Assembly (NCBI GenBank): GCA_021851625.1
Contig: JAJZCX010000112.1
Location: forward strand, 1 to 5,624
From: Acidobacteriota bacterium
Lineage (GTDB): Bacteria > Acidobacteriota > Terriglobia > Terriglobales > Acidobacteriaceae
Direction: 5' to 3'
Length of the DNA: 5,624 bases
Position numbers and translations under genes: made by a program. The notes below the pieces were generated by a model. It was given only the letters and a program-made list of their open reading frames with translations, was not told the origin of the DNA and made no database searches. Below are positions 1 through 5,624 of this stretch, piece after piece (position 1 is the first letter of the stretch; every line of letters begins with the position of its first letter).

Positions 1-53
1 TAGGTGCGCAAACACAGCACCGATGCAGGAAGCCAGTTTGAGAATCGCTTCAC
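1..53 (-). CDS. Start of a probable SulP-family anion transporter (partial)
   Basis: Only the first 17 codons are in the window. They read (M/V)KRFSNWLPASVLCLRT, and the next codon begins TA. SulP-family permeases move sulfate, bicarbonate or related anions across the inner membrane. Many bacterial members start with a short segment of this kind (a Pro-Ala-Ser-x-x-x-Leu-Arg pattern) before the first membrane helix, and arsR-sulP pairs are familiar to me; both points are from memory. The GTG start (53-51) overlaps the arsR TGA (52-50) in a GTGA junction, and a purine-rich GGAGAAGG lies 7 bases upstream inside arsR. The start and the translational coupling are therefore well supported. The family call rests on very few residues and could be wrong. 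Confidence 0.45.
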   Translation of the reverse strand, partial: MKRFSNWLPASVLCLRT

Positions 54-390
54 CGGTGCGCCTTCTCCGCACGCCCCATGGCCTTCAGCGTGGCCAGTTC
101 CTCGCTCATGTGCGCTTGGAAATAACGACGCATCAGATCCAAGACATCGAGAATTAGAGGGTCGCGCACGCTGTAAAAAACCTGATTGCCTTCCTTGCGC
201 CCCATCACAATGTTTTTTGTACGCAAGACAGACAGGTGCTGCGAGGCATTCGCCTGCTCGATACCCAATCTGTCGATCAATGTGCCTGCGGAAAGTTCAC
301 CGCCCCGCAATTGCTCCACAATGGCAATGCGCGTGGGATGCGCCAGCGCCTGAAAAAGTTTGTCTTGAATTGCCGCAACGTATCATTCAT
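50..390 (-). CDS. ArsR/SmtB-family winged-helix regulator, frameshifted near its start
   Basis: This is a small cytoplasmic DNA-binding repressor of the ArsR family. From the ATG at 390-388 the frame reads MNDTLRQFKTNFF, the usual first helix. At the T5 run (357-353) the family sequence continues one frame over as QALAHPTRIAI, then a GTG at 319 and the rest of the protein. Joined, it gives about 113 residues, normal for the family: helix-turn-helix at about 34-57 (LSAGTLIDRLGIEQANASQH), wing at about 61-75 (VGNQVFYSV-like), C-terminal dimer helix to 113. The first frame alone ends at a TGA after about 38 codons. The GTG-319 frame alone would lack the first helix and the AHPTR segment. One base lost from a T6 run, a sequencing error or ribosomal frameshifting would all fit. 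The protein has no cysteine, and the metal-binding ELCVCD motif is absent (GELSAGTL instead), so it probably does not sense thiophilic metals. It is divergent from terC and coupled to a transporter-like gene downstream. Confidence 0.85.
61..68 (-). promoter_or_regulatory. Shine-Dalgarno site for the gene leaving the left edge
   Basis: On the minus strand GGAGAAGG stands 7 bases before the GTG at 53-51. It lies inside the 3' end of arsR. It is a strong match to the ribosomal anti-SD sequence and is the main reason for accepting the GTG as a real start with coupled translation. Confidence 0.6.
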
Positions 391-401
391 TCATCAATGA
401 T
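382..401. repeat. Perfect 6-base dyad at the arsR start
   Basis: ATCATT (382-387) and AATGAT (396-401) form an inverted repeat with an 8-base spacer, which contains part of the arsR start codon. It overlaps the left arm of the neighbouring dyad at 399-424. It could be a second operator half, a 5' mRNA hairpin, or chance in AT-rich DNA. Confidence 0.25.
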
Positions 402-424
402 TAGCATATTCGATATTTCTAATC
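399..424. promoter_or_regulatory. Candidate 12-2-12 operator between arsR and terC
   Basis: The arms GATTAG (399-404) and CTAATC (419-424) are perfect inverted repeats. Extended as two 12-base half-sites around a central CG, they match at 8 of 12 positions. ArsR/SmtB repressors commonly bind imperfect 12-2-12 dyads in an AT-rich divergent region next to their own gene. The site is upstream of both arsR (start 390) and terC (start 451 or 469), so it could control both. Binding by this ArsR is inference. Confidence 0.35.
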
Positions 425-468
425 TATTTACCATTTTCCATCCGCACACCATGCGATACCATCAGCCT

Positions 469-1407
469 ATGTTTTTGCATGAGCCGGAATGGTTGTGGGC
501 TGGACTGCATCTTTTGCTGGTCATGCTTTTCTGCGCGGACGCTTTACTGCGACGCGCAAGGCTCGGTAGCCATTCTGCCGCTGCCGCAGGAATCCTGCGC
601 CCTGCCCTATGGGCAACTGCCCTGTGGATCGCCGCCGCGCTCGTTTTTGCCGTGGTCATCCATCATGCGATGGGAAAACTAGCCGCTACGGAATATCTGG
701 CTGGCTACGGCATTGAGGAAGCGCTCAGCATCGACAACCTATTTGTCTTCTTGCTGCTCTTCCGCTCCTTGCAACTAGATGCGCAGCAACAACACCGCAT
801 TTTTTTCTGGGGATTGGCTGGTGCAGTGCTGTTACGCGCCTGTGCGATTGCCGCAGGCGTTTCTCTGTTTCAAAAATTCATCTGGGTGCAACTGTTGATG
901 GGCGGATTCTTAATCGCTGCCGCTGTTCACATGTTTTTTCCTCGCAAGCAACCGCAAAAGTCAGGTTGGATAGGCCGATGGACGCAGTGGGCTGGACTTC
1001 GCATTCCTTCTGCGCAGGAAGGCAGAAATCCGCATCCATGGAAGAGCAAGCAATTTATCTTCGCGTTGCTGTTGGTTCAAGTGGTGGACCTGATCTTCGC
1101 TGTAGATTCCATCCCAGCCGTACTTGCGGTCACACACAATTTTTTCATTGTCTACGCTTCCAACATTTTTGCCGTGGCCGGTATGCGCGCGCTGTACTTT
1201 GTGATTGCGGGCCTGTTGGAGCGGCTCTCGCTGTTGCATTACGGGTTGGCCGCGATTCTATTGCTAGCCGGGGCGAAACTGTTGCTGGCCCCCATTTGGA
1301 CCATCTCCGCAGCGGCTTCCCTCGCCGCGCTTGGACTGATTTTAGCCCTGACTGTGGCGGCTTCCCTGCTGCACATGCGGCGCAGTGCAGGAAGCGCGAG
1401 CCGTTGA
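469..1407 (+). CDS. TerC/Alx-family integral membrane protein
   Basis: This is a polytopic inner-membrane protein of the TerC family (Pfam TerC). Members include tellurite-resistance TerC and Alx/MeeF-type proteins linked to manganese export. From the ATG at 469 it has 312 residues, the normal family size. Family signatures are clear: an N-terminal EWLWAGLH helix at 7-14, GYGIEEALSIDNLFVFLLLF at about 79-98 with acidic residues E83, E84 and D89, and DLIFAVDSIPAV at 207-218 followed by HNFFIVYASNIFAVAGMRALYF. A cytoplasmic loop at about 158-194 is rich in basic and polar residues. An odd point is Q204 in LVQVVDLIFAVDS, where many relatives have Glu. The frame stays open to position 4, but that upstream stretch reads nothing like TerC and lies antisense to arsR. 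ATG 451 (318 residues) is an equally possible start, since neither has a good SD. The substrate is not shown by the sequence. Confidence 0.93.
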   Translation: MFLHEPEWLWAGLHLLLVMLFCADALLRRARLGSHSAAAAGILRPALWATALWIAAALVFAVVIHHAMGKLAATEYLAGYGIEEALSIDNLFVFLLLFRSLQLDAQQQHRIFFWGLAGAVLLRACAIAAGVSLFQKFIWVQLLMGGFLIAAAVHMFFPRKQPQKSGWIGRWTQWAGLRIPSAQEGRNPHPWKSKQFIFALLLVQVVDLIFAVDSIPAVLAVTHNFFIVYASNIFAVAGMRALYFVIAGLLERLSLLHYGLAAILLLAGAKLLLAPIWTISAAASLAALGLILALTVAASLLHMRRSAGSASR

Positions 1408-3018
1408 ATCGAAGACAACCCACTGCACCTGCCCCGCGCAGATGCACGAGTGCAACGGTGGCCCGCTTTGCTTCGCTGGAAAATCGGTGCGCGCGTGTGC
1501 TCCGCGTGATTCCTGTCGCGCCAGCGCAGCGGTGGCAATCAAGCTGGCCACGCCGTGCAGATTGCGCAATTCGATGCTCTCGCGTGTGTCGGCAGGTGGC
1601 AGTTGCGACTCCATCGCTTGCAATCTATGCAGCACGCGCGTCAACCCATTCGCATCGCGCAACAGGCCCGCATCGCGCCACAGGCCCTCGCGAATCGCCG
1701 TGCGCAGCGACTCGCAATCATTCTGCTGCTCAAAAACCGTCGCGCTACCATGGTTTGCAAGAATCGCTGTGCGTGCGTGTTTAGCATTGCCCTGTGCATG
1801 TTCGGCGCGCATGGCCTCGCCTGCGCGTGCGCCAAAAACCAATCCCTCCAACAGTGAGTTGCTGGCCAAGCGATTGGCTCCGTGCACGCCGGTGCAGGCC
1901 ACCTCACCCGCCGCAAACAAACCGGGCAAGGATGTTCGTCCATCCAAATCTGTGCGCACGCCGCCCATCAAATAATGTGCAGCGGGACGCACAGGGATGC
2001 GGTTGCGCGACAACTCCAAACCATGCTGCAGTAGAAATGCGGAGATGCCCGGAAAGCGCTGCGCAAGATCCAAGCCCTGGATGTGCCGCATGTCCAGATA
2101 CACGGGCAGCGTCTCGTCAGCGCGGCTGCCCATTCCCTCCTGCGCAATGGCACGCGCCACCACATCGCGCGGAGCCAATTCGCCCAGCGGGTGATAGCGG
2201 CTCATAAAGCGCTCATCGCGATGATTGCGCAGCCAGGCTCCTTCGCCACGCAGCGCTTCCGAAAGCAAAAATCGCGGCACGCCGGGCAGGCTCAACGCCG
2301 TGGGGTGAAACTGATAGAACTCCATGTCGGCAATCTCCGCACCTGCGCGGGCTGCCATGGCAATGCCATCGCCGGTGGCGACGCTGGGGTTTGTCGTGTC
2401 GCTGTAGACCTGGCCCGCGCCACCACTAGCCAACAGAATCGCCTGGGCCGCAACGGCAAAGCGTCTGCCCTCACGATCCAAGAGTGTAATGCCGACCACA
2501 CGACCATCCTGCACGATTAGGTCTGCCGTAATCGTCCATTCCAATAAATGAATGTTTGCAGCGGTGGAAGCGTGATGCAGTAAGGCGCGACCAATCTCGC
2601 GGCCAGTCGCGTCGCCGTTGGCGTGCAGGATGCGCGGCCTACTGTGCGCGCCCTCGCGCGTGCGCATCAACTCGCCTTGTTCGCGATCAAAGGACGTGCC
2701 CCACTCCAACAATTCCTGAACACGCAGCGGACCTTCCCGCACCAGCACCTCGGCTGCGGGTGCATAGACGAGACCATCGCCTGCGGCCAGCGTGTCTTCA
2801 AAATGCAGGGTGACATCCTGCTCGCCGCCCATGGCGACAGCAATGCCACCCTGCGCATATTGTGTGTTGGATTCGGAGGCACTCTCTTTTGTGACGACCA
2901 GCACGCGCCCCGCCTGTGCCAGCGCAATGGCTGCGCGCAACCCGGCGATTCCAGCGCCGACAACGACAAAATCGAACTGCGAAGGAACGTCCACCAAATC
3001 GAGACTAGCACGGCTCAC
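1342..3018 (-). CDS. nadB: L-aspartate oxidase
   Basis: This FAD enzyme of the cytoplasm oxidises L-aspartate to iminoaspartate, the first step of de novo NAD synthesis; NadA then makes quinolinate. From the GTG at 3018 (558 residues): FAD-binding GAGIAG at 21-26, the NadB hallmark SNTQYAQGGIA from 50, HANGDATGREI at about 132-142, EFYQFHPTAL with H238, APRDVV with R284, and RPAAHYLMGG with H348. The three latter residues correspond to catalytic H244, R290 and H351 of the E. coli enzyme. FAAGEVACTGVHGANRLASNSLLEG (FAD site) and a helical C-terminal domain ending SRGAHARTDFP follow. Size agrees with E. coli NadB (540). The start is uncertain: GTG 3018, TTG 2997, GTG 2994 and ATG 3072 are all in frame with no clear SD, and the open frame up to 3183 runs inside aroB. 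About 34 residues after the usual end are extra and overlap terC by 66 bp. No nadA or nadC is in the window. Confidence 0.96.
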   Translation of the reverse strand: MSRASLDLVDVPSQFDFVVVGAGIAGLRAAIALAQAGRVLVVTKESASESNTQYAQGGIAVAMGGEQDVTLHFEDTLAAGDGLVYAPAAEVLVREGPLRVQELLEWGTSFDREQGELMRTREGAHSRPRILHANGDATGREIGRALLHHASTAANIHLLEWTITADLIVQDGRVVGITLLDREGRRFAVAAQAILLASGGAGQVYSDTTNPSVATGDGIAMAARAGAEIADMEFYQFHPTALSLPGVPRFLLSEALRGEGAWLRNHRDERFMSRYHPLGELAPRDVVARAIAQEGMGSRADETLPVYLDMRHIQGLDLAQRFPGISAFLLQHGLELSRNRIPVRPAAHYLMGGVRTDLDGRTSLPGLFAAGEVACTGVHGANRLASNSLLEGLVFGARAGEAMRAEHAQGNAKHARTAILANHGSATVFEQQNDCESLRTAIREGLWRDAGLLRDANGLTRVLHRLQAMESQLPPADTRESIELRNLHGVASLIATAALARQESRGAHARTDFPAKQSGPPLHSCICAGQVQWVVFDSTARASCTAPHVQQGSRHSQG

Positions 3019-3053
3019 GCGGCGATTGCGACTGCGCGCGTCACGAATAAGCC

Positions 3054-4208
3054 ATGCAATCCATGAACACATTCCACCGTCTGCGATACGATGGAAGCAT
3101 CGTGGCAAGCATTCCCGTAAAAACCGCTGGGGGCAACTATTCCGTGCGCGTGCAGCCCGGACTACTGCAAAATCTCTCCGCACATGTGCGCAAAACCGGC
3201 CTGGCCAAAGGCAAAATCTTCGTCGTGACTACGCCGGAGATTTGGAAGCTGTGGGGCAAGAAATTTCTGGCCTCGTTTGCAAAGGACACAGCCGCGCCGG
3301 AGATTTTATTTCTTCCCTCCGGCGAGCGGCACAAGCGCCTTGCCTCCGTGGAAAAATTGGCCGATGCCATGGTGGAACGCAGCGCTCGTCGCGACTCACT
3401 GCTGATTGCTTTTGGTGGCGGCGTGGCTGGAGACCTAACAGGATTTCTCGCAGCAATTTATATGCGCGGCATTTCCTACGTGCAGGTGCCCACCACCTAT
3501 CTGGCGCAAATTGATTCCTCCGTGGGCGGAAAGACCGGCGTGAATCTACGCACGGGAAAAAATCTTATCGGCAGCTTTCATCAGCCCGCCGTTGTGCTCA
3601 CCGACCCAAAGCTGCTGCAAACCTTGCCGCCGCGCGAACTGCGCGCAGGCCTGGTGGAGAGCATCAAGGCCGGTGTGCTTGGCGATGGAGCCTACTTCAA
3701 TTGGCTGGAAAAAAATTGTGGCACCCTACTCCGCGGCGATCTGAATGCGCTCGCACAGGCGATTCACGTCTCCGTGCGCATCAAAGCGCGCATCGTCAGT
3801 GCAGACGAGCGTGAATCGGGCCAGCGGATGCTGCTCAATTTGGGCCACACCATCGGCCACGCAATTGAAGCAGCAACGCAATATCGCAAGCTGCTGCATG
3901 GAGAAGCCATCGCGTGGGGCATGATTGCCGCCGTGCGACTGGCCGAGGCGCGCGGAGCCTTGCAAAGCGCAGAAGCTCGGCGCATTGAGCACTTACTGCT
4001 GCGGCTTGGACCGCTGCCAAAATTCTCCACAACTGCGCAGCGACTGCTGCAACTGACCGATGCAGATAAAAAGAATCGTTCTCGCACACGCAACTTCATT
4101 CTTCCCGTAAAAATCGGCAAAGCAATTGTCGTTACAGATGTGACTACGAAAGAGATGCTGGTGGCAATTCGCAGTATGATGCAAACCGTGCAGGAGATGG
4201 GAGCCTAA
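3054..4208 (+). CDS. aroB: 3-dehydroquinate synthase
   Basis: This enzyme converts DAHP to 3-dehydroquinate, the second step of the shikimate pathway, using NAD+ and a divalent metal, usually Zn or Co. Numbered from ATG 3054 (384 residues): SGERHK at 89-94, the NAD-binding FGGGVAGDLTGF at 120-131, PTTYLAQIDSSVGGKTGVN at 146-164, KNLIGSFHQP at 169-178, and GLVESIK with E202. LNLGHTIGHAIE carries H265 and H269, and LHGEA carries H282. By comparison with the Aspergillus enzyme, E202, H265 and H282 are the metal ligands and H269 an active-site residue, so it looks fully functional. About 20 N-terminal residues before SIPVKTAGGNYSV are not conserved. ATG 3063, or GTG 3102 with GGAAG four bases upstream, could be the true start. 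It heads a tight run of genes and is divergent from nadB. Confidence 0.96.
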   Translation: MQSMNTFHRLRYDGSIVASIPVKTAGGNYSVRVQPGLLQNLSAHVRKTGLAKGKIFVVTTPEIWKLWGKKFLASFAKDTAAPEILFLPSGERHKRLASVEKLADAMVERSARRDSLLIAFGGGVAGDLTGFLAAIYMRGISYVQVPTTYLAQIDSSVGGKTGVNLRTGKNLIGSFHQPAVVLTDPKLLQTLPPRELRAGLVESIKAGVLGDGAYFNWLEKNCGTLLRGDLNALAQAIHVSVRIKARIVSADERESGQRMLLNLGHTIGHAIEAATQYRKLLHGEAIAWGMIAAVRLAEARGALQSAEARRIEHLLLRLGPLPKFSTTAQRLLQLTDADKKNRSRTRNFILPVKIGKAIVVTDVTTKEMLVAIRSMMQTVQEMGA

Positions 4209-4209
4209 T

Positions 4210-4950
4210 ATGTCCGCGCCGGGAGCACAACCGCAGGGAGCCACGACGGAGCAGAGCGCCAGCGCCGCTGTCCAGTCCATGTTCAATGCGATTGCGCCCA
4301 GCTACGACCGGCTCAACCACATACTCTCATGCAACATTGATCGTCTGTGGTGGCGACGAACGGCGCGCACGTTTCGCGCAATTTTGCAGCAGCCAGAGGC
4401 ACAGGTCATCGATCTGTGTTGCGGCACGGGTGATTTGACGCTGGCGCTCCTGCGACACAGACCCGATACTGGCACGCCCATTCTGGCCATTGATTTTTCT
4501 CATGCAATGTTGGAGCGCGCAGAAAAAAAATTTCCCCCGGGCAGAGCGACCATTCTCGAAGCCGACGCGCTGCACATGCCCATTGCCAACGATGCGGCGC
4601 ACTTGCTCACGATTGCCTTCGGCTTTCGCAATCTGGCCAACTACACGGCAGGCTTGCAGGAAATTCATCGCGTGCTGCGCCCCGGAGGCGAGGTGGGCAT
4701 TCTCGACTTCAGCCAGCCCGAAGGTTTAACCGGCGCGCTGTATCAAATTTATTTTCGTCGCGTGTTGCCGCGCATTGGGGCCTGGCTCTCTGGCGCATCC
4801 AGTGCGTATGCATATCTGCCGCAATCCGTGCGCAGTTTTCCTCCGCCACAAGAGATGCTGGCCATGATGCGCCAGTGCGGCTTTGAAAATGTCTCTTGGA
4901 CGCCTTACACCTTCGGCATTGCCGGACTCTACCGCGGCGTGAAAGCATAG
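4210..4950 (+). CDS. menG: Demethylmenaquinone methyltransferase (UbiE/MenG family)
   Basis: This SAM-dependent C-methyltransferase catalyses demethylmenaquinone to menaquinone, the last step of menaquinone synthesis; ubiE homologs also act on ubiquinone precursors. In the 246 residues: the UbiE signature FNAIAPSYDRLNHILS at 25-40, the SAM-binding motif VIDLCCGTGDLTL at 66-78, a second acidic strand LAIDFS at 92-97, EADALHMP at 117-124, FGFRNL at 137-142, RVLRPGGEVGILDFSQP at 154-170, and the C-terminal AYLPQSVRSFP at 201-211. All are family landmarks and the length is typical. The start follows the aroB TAA by one base, with GGGAG at 4199-4203 six bases upstream, so translation is probably coupled. 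A quinone role next to aroB fits, since menaquinone derives from chorismate. Whether this organism makes ubiquinone too cannot be seen, so ubiE is an equally valid name. Confidence 0.94.
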   Translation: MSAPGAQPQGATTEQSASAAVQSMFNAIAPSYDRLNHILSCNIDRLWWRRTARTFRAILQQPEAQVIDLCCGTGDLTLALLRHRPDTGTPILAIDFSHAMLERAEKKFPPGRATILEADALHMPIANDAAHLLTIAFGFRNLANYTAGLQEIHRVLRPGGEVGILDFSQPEGLTGALYQIYFRRVLPRIGAWLSGASSAYAYLPQSVRSFPPPQEMLAMMRQCGFENVSWTPYTFGIAGLYRGVKA

Positions 4951-4980
4951 CCACAGCCGTTGCCGCACCTAGGAATCCGC

Positions 4981-5624
4981 ATGACCCACACGAGCGCACA
5001 GCCGATTCCCGCTACGTTGAACACAGCGAAAACGCGCACGGCCATTATCTCCGTCGCCGCTGCACTCGGCATCACACTGCTGAAACTACTGACCTCTGTC
5101 TCCAGTCATAGCATCGGCATGTATTCGGAGACGGCGCACTCTGCATTGGATCTGTTGGCTGCGGCCATCACGCTCACCTCCGTCACGCTGGCCGATCGGC
5201 CTGCGGATGAGGATCATACCTACGGCCACGCCAAGATCGAAAATCTCGCTGCGTTTACAGAGACGCTGCTTATGTTCGGCTCCGTGGTCTGGATCGTTAT
5301 TGAGTCCATCCACCGCATCTTTGAACTGGACACGGTTGTGCACATTTCTCCGTGGCCCTTTGCCGTACTGTTGCTTTCGATGAGCGTGGATTTTTTGCGC
5401 TCGCGTTCCCTGTCCAAAACCGCCATCCACACCGGCAGCGCCGCACTGGAGGCCGATGCAGTCCACTTCGGCACTGATATTTGGTCGAGCTTCGCCGTGA
5501 TTGTGGGCTTGGGGGCCAGCAACCTTGGATCACGTTTGCATCAGCCGTGGATGCGCTTGGGCGATCCGCTGGCCGCGATTCTTGTCTCCATCATCATTCT
5601 CAAAGTTTGTTGGGGCCTAACGCG
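4981..5624 (+). CDS. Cation diffusion facilitator metal exporter, FieF/CzcD-like (partial)
   Basis: A membrane antiporter that expels divalent metals such as zinc or iron in exchange for protons. The frame is open from ATG 4981 to the edge: 214 codons, 3' end missing. AGGA at 4971-4974 gives an SD six bases upstream, and the gene starts 30 bases after menG, so it probably shares the transcript. Hydrophobic segments lie at about 20-40, 44-70, 90-112, 122-140, 160-178 and 192-212, matching the six helices of the family. Metal site A is H53xxxD57 (TAHSALD) in helix 2 and H162xxxD166 (AVHFGTD) in helix 5. The HD-HD pattern is associated with zinc-selective members, whereas E. coli YiiP has DD-HD. 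D76, H79 and H83 (DEDHTYGH) match the spacing of YiiP site B, followed by the FieF-like YGHAKIEN. The C-terminal cytoplasmic metal-sensing domain would lie outside. Substrate is inferred, not proven. Confidence 0.93.
   Translation, partial: MTHTSAQPIPATLNTAKTRTAIISVAAALGITLLKLLTSVSSHSIGMYSETAHSALDLLAAAITLTSVTLADRPADEDHTYGHAKIENLAAFTETLLMFGSVVWIVIESIHRIFELDTVVHISPWPFAVLLLSMSVDFLRSRSLSKTAIHTGSAALEADAVHFGTDIWSSFAVIVGLGASNLGSRLHQPWMRLGDPLAAILVSIIILKVCWGLT

Noticed and set aside
4..468. In-frame open extension upstream of terC (about 155 codons)
   Set aside because: The encoded stretch is rich in Arg, Pro and Cys, resembles no TerC N-terminus, and runs antisense to arsR, whose protein is clearly recognisable.
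1400..1420. Terminator between the convergent genes terC and nadB
   Set aside because: The coding regions overlap and I see no GC-rich hairpin followed by a T run near either stop.
966..1784. 272-codon plus-strand open frame
   Set aside because: It overlaps terC in another frame and nadB antisense. Its translation is a low-quality mix of Arg, Ala, Ser and Cys, typical of a shadow frame in GC-rich DNA.
1385..1975. 196-codon plus-strand open frame antisense to nadB
   Set aside because: No recognisable motif, and codon composition mirrors the nadB strand, which carries all the catalytic landmarks.
3019..3183. Upstream extension of the nadB frame
   Set aside because: It lies within the conserved start of aroB and has no NadB-like sequence. 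The ATG at 3072 within it is kept only as an alternative start.
4950..4981. Terminator or promoter in the menG-CDF gap
   Set aside because: Only 30 bases, with no hairpin plus T run and no convincing -35/-10 pair; it holds just the SD of the CDF gene.

Overview
This is an ordinary, gene-dense chromosomal window of moderately high GC from a Gram-negative-like bacterium. The mix is a MenG-type methyltransferase beside aroB, an ArsR regulator whose best-preserved stretch resembles acidobacterial and proteobacterial members, and a SulP-like start coupled to arsR. An acidobacterium (Terriglobia type) is my best guess, but it rests on remembered resemblance and is low confidence. I see no insertion sequence, CRISPR array, RNA gene or phage feature.

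Layout from the left. Positions 1-53 (minus) hold the first 17 codons of a probable SulP-family anion transporter that runs off the window. Its GTG start overlaps the stop of an ArsR-family regulator (50-390, minus). The regulator's recognisable N-terminus and its body lie in two different reading frames, joined at a run of five T, so the gene is frameshifted here. A short AT-rich divergent region with two perfect dyads (about 382-424) separates it from a TerC-family membrane protein (469-1407, plus). nadB (L-aspartate oxidase, 1342 to about 3018, minus) converges on terC and their 3' ends overlap by 66 bp. nadB is head to head with aroB (3-dehydroquinate synthase, 3054-4208, plus), with only tens of bases between the starts. 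aroB is followed after one base by ubiE/menG (4210-4950). Thirty bases later comes a cation diffusion facilitator metal exporter (4981 to the right edge, incomplete, all in one open frame).

How the genes work together. aroB supplies the shikimate/chorismate route and MenG performs the last methylation of menaquinone, which is built from chorismate, so their tight coupling makes metabolic sense. NadB makes iminoaspartate for NAD. TerC and the CDF protein are both membrane proteins tied by their families to metal-ion handling, but they sit in separate transcription units and nothing in the sequence links them.

I found no convincing new system. The points most worth checking are the arsR frameshift, the dyads beside it, and the nadB tail that overlaps terC.
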